Below, piece by piece: positions 55,101 through 64,000 of a stretch of 64,000 bases of DNA. Source of the DNA: Brachyhypopomus gauderio. Taxonomy: Eukaryota > Chordata > Actinopteri > Gymnotiformes > Hypopomidae. The position numbers were made by a program, and so were the translations under genes. The stretch spans positions 21,550,251 through 21,614,250 of the forward strand of contig NC_135226.1 in the NCBI RefSeq assembly GCF_052324685.1, read 5' to 3'. The notes below the pieces were generated by a model. That model made no database searches, was not told the origin of the DNA, and was given only the letters and a program-made list of their open reading frames with translations. The number at the start of each line of letters is the position of its first letter. Positions within the stretch are counted from its first letter, which is position 1.

Positions 55101-57279
55101 ATGATTTTCAGGATCTCTGCTATCTCAGAGAATTAATGAGCTCGCCCTGAGCCGAGGGGCTGGGACGGTGTCCAGTTATACACATATGACCACAAAACGC
55201 CCTCTGGTTCTGTTTTAGATTGAGGCTGTAAACCAGCGTCCCATTTGGATTTAATTCATAATCCCTGCCGACGGCTAGAGAGACTTCTCCATAAAGTGAA
55301 TGCCATTATGTCATAAACTTTTCCAGTAACTGTTACAATAACCAAATAGTTCTCTGTAAGAACATCCATTATTCTAGTTGTTTAGGAAATGATGCGTCTC
55401 TTGTTAGACTGGAGGTATTAGATATAGTTATAACTGTTTTAGATTATTATTATGGAGAATGGGCTCATGTAATTAGAAGTGTTCAGTCACACAGAAGGTA
55501 AAAGGGAACTGGGTATGTAGCGCTATAAAAGATGAAACAGACTCACTCTGCGTCGGAGAGAAGAACACCTCTGAGAGGGGAGCCGCCCTGGTCCAGCGGT
55601 ACTGAGGGACGGGTTTTCCGTAGCTGGACTTACAGTTGAGCGTTACGTTGCCCGTCACCACAGGGTCACCAGTCACGGAGCACGTGGGGGTGGAGGGCGG
55701 CACTAGAGATACAGAGAGGCACCACAGATCCCATCACCACCTGTTCCAGCCATACTAAGTCTAACAGTCATCCTGCTAGGAACACCAGTCATATAAACGA
55801 CAGTAACGGGACATGGGGTCCGGACCCGGCCGCGTACCCTTCACACTCAGCCTGAGCTCCCCAGACAAGCCCGGCGCCCCGGGCACGATGACGTTGCAGA
55901 GGTAGCGGCCCGAGTCCGTCTCCTCCGTGCTGTTGATGTAGATGGATAGATTGGCCGACGGCATGGGTGCAGCAAAACCCACACGCCTCCAGAACTCAGG
56001 GCTTCCCATTCCAGTCTGGCCTGACGTGTAGGAGATGATCTGTTCCATGACGAGACATAAACGACACCATCAGCAAAGCCTCGGAGAGCACGGACCTGGT
56101 ACTGGAACCGGTACAGAGATACGCTGCCTTGGACTGGTTAGTACTGACCAATTTTTCACCTGAAATGAACGCTCTAGCAAAGCAGTGAGTGGGCAATAGC
56201 AGAATAATTAATGTTTAATTTGGAAAGCATATGCTTTGAGGACATTAACGTAACACTGAACCATTTAGTTTAGCACAGATAATTGTCCTAATAATCTAAC
56301 TGCAGTTAATCTTTACTGACGGTCCCTTCAAGGAGGGAGACCAGTGTGAGTTCATTATAATTATATTCATGCGATGCGCACCAGTGATTACAGGAGGCCA
56401 CAGTTACGATTTGTAATTTGAGATAAGCGGAAGAGTTTCACTTGTGTTCGGGCTCATCATAATCACCACACAGATGACACAAGCATGACAACATAGAGGC
56501 AGAATGCGTAGTGGAGATGTAATGATGAAGCTCACCATGAAAACATCAACTCTGCTTTAATATATAAAACAAAGGTATTTGACATCAATCAGAAAGGTCT
56601 GGAGTTACCAGAAGGAGGCAGCCTGTGTCTGGTCTAAACATCCATATTACATATTACACACGTCTATTGTAATCCCTAAATTATCACTTTATGATTCTGA
56701 TTAAATCATGTATGACAGTACATGAATTTCCAAGAAACTACAAGATGTATTTCCTATTCTAAAAGATTTAGGATAACTGCTCCAGATCATCCTGACATTT
56801 GGCCGTCATTTTTATCCAGAGCAAAACACATCTTTAAGTTTGATAACAGCCATACTTCCTTGGGAATGAACCCACTGACTTTGCTGGTTTTAGCACTCTG
56901 GACTACAGTAATTCATGGGGGATGGAGTCCAAACTCTCATATTGTTCACATCTGAACTGCACTCGTATGATGGAGGTCCTACAATAATGAAATGATCCCA
57001 CAGGGAGTCACGGTGAAACACAGGAACATCTATATCAGCGTCAGCCTTCACGATATTAGAGGCTGAGAACAAGTACTAAGAATGAAAAGATGTCAGGATC
57101 CTTCATCAGAGACGTGGAGATGTCGACACTCACTTGTTTGGAGTCGTTGGCCATGAAGTTCCAGATGACGGTGTTCTTCTCGATGGCGGATGTGGGCGTG
57201 TACCAAGCCTCCAGAAACACCACCTGGCCCCTGATTACCTCCAGGTCCTTCTTTGGCATTTCCACTCGCAGCGAATCAG
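52189..57279 (-). CDS. esam: esam, endothelial cell adhesion molecule (six exons seen, 5' exon missing)
   Basis: Exons in order of transcription: 57279-57134, 56039-55838, 55702-55547, 53205-53083, 52983-52851, 52633-52189 (TAG). Phases agree at every GT-AG junction, giving 401 codons plus stop. The V-type domain spans the first two exons (VVFLEAWYT, WNFMANDSK, SGRYLCNV). The C2 domain spans the next two (VPPSTPTC, VTLNCKSSYG, GKYVCRASN, DSCHVILDVS). The fifth holds the membrane segment (GSLVGFAGLLFFLTFIL) and ends ETANDIK, joining ED in the last exon. The proline-rich tail ends NQAGSLV, as in ESAM, whose tail binds MAGI-1. ESAM is a homophilic adhesion protein of endothelial tight junctions and platelets. 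The first seen exon starts mid-codon, so a signal-peptide exon is needed upstream. I searched donor-like sites on minus to 64000 and found none convincing. Confidence 0.88.
54560..54765. repeat. 8 bp GACCTAAA array in an esam intron
   Basis: About 25 copies of GACCTAAA, with interspersed ATGACCTAA spacers. It lies in the intron between exons 55547-55702 and 53083-53205. Confidence 0.93.
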
Positions 57280-60200
57280 CTGTGGATGGAGGCGGAGTAG
57301 AGCAAGTTAAGGGTGTGTTTAGGGTGTGGTTAGGGCGTGTTTATGCGAAAACTGACACAGTCAGTCTGACACAGTCCTCTCAGTCACTATCATCTAAAGG
57401 TAAACACAGATATGCACACATACACAATGCCCAGACCTACAGTGTCCAACATGGACATCAAAACTACTGTACAGAACAGAAGATAAAATATAAACCAATG
57501 CAAATATCAACATATTACATATGGTGTTTAAACTGGAGCACTTCTCCAGCTGATGGTGTAAGGGTCACTTCATATGTCACCAGGACAACAATCACTCTGG
57601 ACACTACACAGTGCACTCCTCTCAAATAAAATGCAAATAAATAACTTAGCAAAGTAAATAACAGCTAAAATGTTCTGGAACATTTCTAGAATGCTTTTAT
57701 GCTTATAGGTATTATGCATTACATCTTCAGAACTGAGGTAATACACCTCAGTTGTATGTATAAGCAACTTCTGCAGATTCACAAAAAGGAGCAGGAAACT
57801 GAAGCTGGATCAACTGATCCCAGGTCAGCCGGCGTGGCTGGATCAGCAGATCTCTGCTCTGCTGAACTGCTCCACCATTCCTCCTGTACTTTAAGGAATT
57901 AAAGTGAGTTCAGCTGTGGGCGTTAGTGGGGTGTCAGATGTCTTGTTTCGACATACTGAGTCTGGCTCTTCTTAGTGCTCACAGGAGTCTGTGACCTCTC
58001 TGCTGTCTCCATCTTATTTTTTCATTTCAGTCGTAAATCTGGTCTTCACTGATATACCCTCTAATCCGAACAATCCCTCTGCTCAATCTTTCAAGCCATT
58101 CTTGAGCCTCACGTGAATTAAGAACGGCTCGATCAGACTAAACTCGGATGTAGTGTGACTGCTTTGATACACTCCAACAGAGGATTGTCACATTCTCAGC
58201 GTGATGGGAAAGATGGTATCAGTACCAGCGCACTAAGACAGGACAGGGCACATAGCAAACTCCTGGACATGCTGAGAGTTCTGGAGGACTCCTCAGTGTG
58301 TGAACGTGCCATGGAAGTTTTATTAAACCAATATCTACCCTAATCCCCCTGCTCCAGCTCCACCTGCTCCCCCTCCAGCTGCCCGGGGTACGGAGCAGGA
58401 CCGAGTGGTGTGTCTGGACCAGGGTCTGCACAAGGAAACAGGCCCCTCACAGCTGAGCTCCAGTAATACCGCCTACAGAAGCAGGCCGGACTCCACAGAC
58501 AACCTGTATCTCATGCTTACTAGGATATCCTGGTTGTAAATGTCATGTCAAAGATCGTTAATAGGAGATTCCATATTTAATTACACTGAAGGATAATTAA
58601 AAACTAACATCCACAATGATTAACTCAAACACTTAAAATCTGAACTTAGGGTGAGCATAATGAGGACAGCACCATGCTGACCAGATAAACAGATTCTGGC
58701 GGAAGAGGCTGGAAAAAACCATGAAGACCATAACATTGATCCTGAAAGAAACATTTGTTTTGATGATAGTGTCTAGCATATATACTATATATGTCTAGCA
58801 TAATAATACACATGTACTGTGCATTCTTGTTCTAGGTTTTGGTCTTTCGGTTTCAGCTCATTTTAAGAGTGTGCAAATTGATTTTGATTTTGTTTTAGAA
58901 CAGAGAAACATTAAAGATCACGATGACCACAAGTATTTATATTTCATGCTAGATTAAATAGGTGTTGTACACACAAAAATCTAATGGTAATGAATCAAAA
59001 CTAGGGGCTGACCATACGTCACTCTCCAAGAAGCCACTGATGCTTTGGACATTTGGAGTGATTCTGTCATTTTCTTTTCAGTTAATGAGTGTTTCTGATA
59101 GATTTCGTTAACAACAGACCTGACACAGATAGCTTTGAAACAAATGAAGGAACCCTTCAAGCACCTACATGTACGGTAATTCATCCATTCCAGTATCTGT
59201 TGACCTCATTCTACTTAACGAGGTGCTAATTAGTTGATCACCTAAACCAAATCTGATTTAACGAGCTGTGGGATGCACGAAAGCTCTGGAAAATCATAAT
59301 TTTCATTATTTCATATAGGGTTAGTCACCAAATATCGATTTCTAAAGTCTAACTTAAAACATGCTAATTGTGTTATGAACTTGTTGATTGTGTTAATTTT
59401 TTTACGAATTGTAATTTTTTTGTAAATAAATGCAATAAATGACTGCATTTTTATTTGGAATCTGGGACAAATGTTGTTAATAGTTTATTAAATGAAAAAG
59501 AAGTGTTTATTTTACTCAACGACAAACCAGAGAAACTTGATTTTGCTGTGGTCTCTTAATTTATCTAGTTGTATATATAACAAAATGAAAACACCCTTAT
59601 GTTGTACGGTCAGACCTCAGATAATAGTTTTGTTTTGTGATATTTGTTTTTCGATTTATTTACTAAAGCTTTTATTCTAAAGGACATGCCACAGGTGTTT
59701 TACTGAGCCTAGTAGTGTGGGAATGTTTCAGTGTGAATTATATCCAGCACAGTGTGTTTCAATACAGAGATAATTAGTTTCTCAGAACGGTGCGTGCAGT
59801 GGTGCACCTAAAAGCCCTTGTAAACATGCGGATTTCTAATTGCACCCCAGGTGTTTGAGTGAACCTACAAGCCTCCACCAAATACCTGGATGAAAGCACT
59901 GAGATTACAAACACACACAGGATACACTCTCATTAAGCAGACATGCACTGCCGTCCAAAATAATCTTCTCTTTCATTCTTTTCCAGCTCACAAGGGTCCT
60001 GGAGATAAAACCTCAGTGCAGACACATGGCCTCTGGCCTCTGAGCCTCGCCTTAAAAATAACCGTTAATCTCTAGCGAGTGTGGGCGGCAGGTTCACATC
60101 AGAAAGCACTTTAGAGAGGAGGGGTCACCTCCACCCCTACACACGGACCCTCTCCTCCACCCTGGACCCTCCCATGCATGGCCCGCCGTTCATTTTGGCC

Positions 60201-61430
60201 TCAATGGTCTCCATTGTTGTGTGGACGGTGGGTTTAATTACCAGAGGGCTTTCTGCTGCATGTCTTGGAGTGCGGAGGAGGGGAGGGGGTCTCAGGACCT
60301 CTGGAGCCCGAGACGGAGCAAGGCTGGGCCCAGTGAAGTTTGCGGGAACTTGGGGAGTGGCTCCGGAGGCGTGGCTGGCTGGCTTGAAACAATGGTGTTT
60401 GTTGGTTGACCTGGAGTTTTTAGCCAGATGGTGCTTCAATAGTAAGTAGGAGAAGGCTCCGTTAAATGGGATTACATTAGCTTAATCTGACCTGCTATTT
60501 TAAGCAATTTTGAATGTGCTATCTTATCACAGGGCCTGTAAATCCCCGCTTACGTTTTGATGGTGTTTAGATTGATTCTTCATGCACACATGGACACAGC
60601 AATCTTTCTCTCTCTCTGTCTCTCTCTCTCTCTGTCTCTCTCTCCATCCCATCACTCTGTGACTGGCTCTCTCCCTGGACCACCGTATAAACCACATGTC
60701 CATATACTTACTGCTGCATTACAATACAGTGTGAAAGAAAATGACAACAGGGAATAAGAAAACAATATTAAGAGCAAATCTGACCTCAGATCAGTCTGTC
60801 CTCGGCACTATTGATCTGTGCCTCCATTAGCTGTGTTCCTAGAGCCTGCACATGGCTCCACACCTCACCTGAATGTTAATAAATCGTGCCATCACTACAG
60901 ATGGCACAGTGATAAGCAGCTGATACAAACACATACTGCAAAATGCCTTACGGTTTGTTTTTATGTTTAACAGGCTGAATAGGGATCATTCTTATTAGCT
61001 TATGTGCCTCTCTCGTCTTAGCAAAGCACAAAGGTTTTGTTTTTATTTGCGTGGCGTTCGGTGAGAGCTCCATAAATCCATAGGGGGAAGTTTGGATGTG
61101 ACCCAGAGCATCAATCATGCTGAATATGACGAGGCTGAGAGGTTCTCCATCTCTGCCCTGCAAAGTCTCAGGGAAGAAAATGATAGCATTTCACAAAGCC
61201 CCTCTCTCCCCTGCCTCTGGCGTATGAAAGCAGTCTCCTCCCACAAAATCTGTGCAAGAAATATTAATCCATGCAACAGGCAGATGGCCTAGGCTTGAAT
61301 TATGGATTGCGAGAGATGCTGAAGAAAAAGTCCCAGTAGGGCAGAAGAAGCGAATACTGCTTCCCCACAAAACCATGAGCTCCGAACCACTACAGCAACA
61401 CAGAGACTGACCAGAACAGTCACGTCTTAG
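57280..61430. other. upstream/intron 1 DNA of esam, no exon found
   Basis: Unique and AT-rich apart from a GC-richer part at about 60080-60450 and a TC repeat at 60606-60645. The missing esam signal-peptide exon was not identified. Donor-like sites checked near 58508, 60711, 60868 and 62709 lacked a hydrophobic leader before them. Confidence 0.35.
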
Positions 61431-61436
61431 AGACGT

Positions 61437-61835
61437 TCATCCCTGCAACACCACAGTGAAACGTGAGACGTCCATCCCTGCAACACCACAGTGAAACGTG
61501 AGACGTCCATCCCTGCAACACCACAGTGAAACGTGAGACGTCCATCCCTGCAACACCACAGTGAAACGTGAGACGTCCATCCCTGCAACACCACAGTGAA
61601 ACGTGAGACGTCCATCCCTGCAACACCACAGTGAAACGTGAGACGTCCATCCCTGCAACACCACAGTGAAACGTGAGATGTCCATCCCTGCAACACCACA
61701 GTGAAACGTGAGATGTCCATCCCTGCAACACCACAGTGAAACGTGAGAGACGTTCATCCCTGCAACACCACAGTGAAACGTGAGACGTCCATCCCTGCAA
61801 CACCACAGTGAAACGTGAGATGTCCATCCCTGCAC
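61437..61835. repeat. 35 bp array, about 11 copies
   Basis: The unit is ACGTCCATCCCTGCAACACC followed by ACAGTGAAACGTGAG. Copies are almost identical, which points to recent expansion. Confidence 0.95.
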
Positions 61836-62529
61836 ACAGACACAGTCCAGAGACACTTGCTAAATGGTTGTGAAGGGAAGGAGAACAAGTGCACATGCTG
61901 TCTTAAGCTGTCCAGATAAGCAGAGATGAGCACTAAGTGCCCCATGGGGAGATGCAGCAGGCACCTGTGTTCTCAACAGCTCCCCCACCCCATCAGCCTC
62001 TTTTGATCTCTGTTCAACGTAGCGTCCCCATGAGTGTTATGTCCCCCGTCCCCATGAGTGTTATGTCCCCCGTCCCCGTCGTTTCCTGTGTACTTAAATG
62101 GATGTAAATCATGAAGTCACTTTGAAGAGGGCATGTTCTCATGATTGCTTTGGATGAGAATCAAACCTTTGATATCCACTATATGGACCACATATTTACC
62201 ATTAAACCAGAATCCTTAAACTCCCAATCCCAATTAATCACATTATAAATTTAGTGAAAGACAGGAATCAAACATATTCAATGCTCCTTTAATATCACAA
62301 ATAACAAATCAGTTCACTAATTAATGACTTTGTTAATGACTCCTTCACCCTGGTTTATTGCTCGGAGACCCTAATACATGGTTAAAATTCCCCGACTGAT
62401 CAAAAATTTCAAAAATTCTAAAATTAAACATCCTGTCATCTCTTTTGATTCAAGGATAATTATACTTCCCCCACTTTCAGAAGGGGCATTCATCCAACAT
62501 CATTGCCACTGGCACCTGTTCTCACCTAT
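61836..62529. other. right-flank DNA, no gene seen
   Basis: A 25 bp duplication (CCCATGAGTGTTATGTCCCC) lies at about 62028-62075. Nothing else is recognised. Confidence 0.4.
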
Positions 62530-63205
62530 GAGTTTACGCTAGTCACTTAGCCATTACAGCTAATAAATAAAACACACCTGGATAGGTTTGTGTAGTTTAC
62601 GTTAGACACTTAGCCGTCAAAAAGCCACAATTAGTGTTGCCACTTATAAACAAACATCAAAACAACCATTGACATTTTAAGTTAACTGTAAATTTAAATA
62701 TTTTACTCACCACAATTATTGTTTTACAGGAGGGATACAGGTGTAAATTCATGTCCAAGACTCATTTAACTTCATGAGAAAACTTTTCTCTAATGATATT
62801 TTTGTTTACTTTGACGCTAGTATCTCGAATTAAGATGGTCGTCCCCCAATATCACAAAGACAAAAACAAAGAAGCCAAAAAACATCACGGAAGGAAAATG
62901 AGTGATGTGTTCTATACGTTTTTCAGCACACAAAATTACTCCATTGTTATTACACCATTGATGTTTCAACAGTTTTCCAATTTTTTGCTAGTTTAAATGT
63001 CATTCTAAGACAGGAGCGTACTTTTATTCTCAATGGTATTGGCGATAAGAGACACAGAAACTATGAAATACGTGGAAGTGGCTGATAATCGGGGACGTTG
63101 GACAATAGGAGCGTTATTTTCAATCTGCTGTCCCTAAGCTTATCCTGGTATTGACTTGGACATGACTTGGACTTGTATTTTGTGGCTGTTGAACATCTCT
63201 GGTGT
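62530..63205. mobile_element. dispersed repeat related to the 33.4-34.9 kb element
   Basis: Two blocks match the region at 33.36-34.94 kb. One is the ACACACCTGGATAGGTTTGT block with GTTAGACACTTAG. The other is the end CCTAAGCTTATCCTGGTATT, followed by GACTTGGACTTGTATTTTG and GAACATCTCTGG. Subterminal GACTTG repeats resemble those of the hAT element in jam3 intron 1. The family is a likely old hAT relative, without a coding frame here. Confidence 0.5.
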
Positions 63206-63659
63206 GTTGTGTGAGTCCTTCATTGGTGTTCCTAGTTAATGTACTTAGTCACTGTAAATTCTGCTTTTCCCTCATAGTTTAGAAATTATCGTATATTGTC
63301 CATTAAGCACTGTTATTGCTTGTTAGGTTGTGTTAGTCTATGAGTTCAGTCCTGAGTGTTTAAGCCTAGTTGTGTGTCTTGAAAGCTGTGCTGTATATCT
63401 ATTCTCCTAGTAACATTCCTAGCTTATGTTTCCATTGTTCACCTACTGATAGATACAACACCACTGAACTACGAATGCACTTCTAGTTGTGTTCTTGGTA
63501 AGAGCCTTAGTCCTGTACCTCATAAAATCTATTTATGTCTGTGTTGCTCTTTGAATAGGAGTCTATGATCTAGGAAGTTCTTCCTTACTGTAGGTGCACA
63601 TGTGCTTTTCACATTCCATTTAGGATGTTTTGTATAATGCTTAATGTTCTATTTAGTTT

Positions 63660-63775
63660 TATTAACCTTATTTTATGTTTGCTTTCTTCTATTTATTCCG
63701 TGAAGCACTTTGAGTTGCATGTATGAATGAAAGGTGCAATACAAGTAAAGATTATTATTATTATTATTATAGCAT
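63660..63775 (+). mobile_element. LINE-like 3' tail
   Basis: The stretch GTGAAGCACTTTGAGTTGCA, then GAAAGGTGCAATACAAGTAA and a run of ATT repeats, is the usual 3' terminus of an L2/Rex-type LINE on the plus strand. No coding part is recognised upstream, so this is a short truncated insertion. A similar degenerate tail lies near 29118-29160 in jam3 intron 5. Confidence 0.55.
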
Positions 63776-64000
63776 TCTATTGCGAAATCCTCTGTGTATG
63801 ATTATCCTATTGTGTTATCTCTACAGATCTTGTGTGTGTTTGTGTGTGTGTGTGTTACTTGGGTTTTATGTCATGTTTCTTGGAGTACCTGTTTGTAGTC
63901 TTGTCTCTATTTGATTTTAAGAGGCGGCCAAGAAAGTGGCACTCTAATCATGAATAAACCTGCAATTGTGTTTGCTCATTCACAACCGATCATTACAGAG

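Noticed and set aside
57297-57345. TTAGGGTGTG-like telomeric repeat
   Set aside because: Only a few imperfect units, in an esam intron; no true TTAGGG array.

Overview
This is a vertebrate nuclear genome window, almost certainly from a teleost fish. Every gene is split into short exons with GT-AG introns. The proteins are closest to vertebrate families, and non-coding DNA is full of microsatellites, minisatellites and transposon pieces. I see no bacterial or viral gene. All gene models below were assembled by hand by matching splice phases. Family names rest on remembered vertebrate orthologues, not on a search.

Layout from left to right. (1) 1-8059: the signal-peptide exon of igsf9b lies on the minus strand at 7996-8059, and everything to its left looks like its first intron, loaded with tandem arrays. 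A CpG-rich block at about 8060-8880 is its promoter. (2) 8880-17000: non-coding DNA between igsf9b and jam3, which are head to head. (3) 17145-31025: jam3, nine exons on plus, with a 1.4 kb hAT transposon in intron 1 and a 3 kb minisatellite in intron 3. (4) 31026-36291: jam3 3' UTR, a GT/GA repeat block, and transposon relics that include a LINE 3' end. (5) 36292-46045: a compact housekeeping trio, vps26b (plus, six exons), thyn1 (minus, seven exons) and acad8 (plus, eleven exons). thyn1 and acad8 share a 334 bp bidirectional promoter. (6) 47478-50297: vsig2, seven exons on minus. (7) 52189-57279: esam, six of its exons on minus; its signal-peptide exon was not found and probably lies beyond the right edge. 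(8) 57280-64000: esam upstream or intron DNA with a 35 bp array and transposon pieces.

The genes fall in two functional groups. igsf9b, jam3, vsig2 and esam are single-pass immunoglobulin-superfamily adhesion or synaptic proteins. jam3 and esam end in PDZ-binding tails and act at endothelial and epithelial junctions. vps26b (retromer cargo sorting), thyn1 (EVE/YTH-like nuclear protein) and acad8 (mitochondrial isobutyryl-CoA dehydrogenase of valine breakdown) are unrelated housekeeping genes. The order matches human 11q25 (IGSF9B-JAM3-NCAPD3-VPS26B-THYN1-ACAD8) joined to the 11q24.2 pair VSIG2-ESAM, but ncapd3 is not seen between jam3 and vps26b.

I found no new multi-gene system. The most unusual signals are a vsig2 array built from copies of its own exon 3 end with the splice donor, a hAT element cleanly inserted into a minisatellite, and a higher-order repeat in the last acad8 intron.
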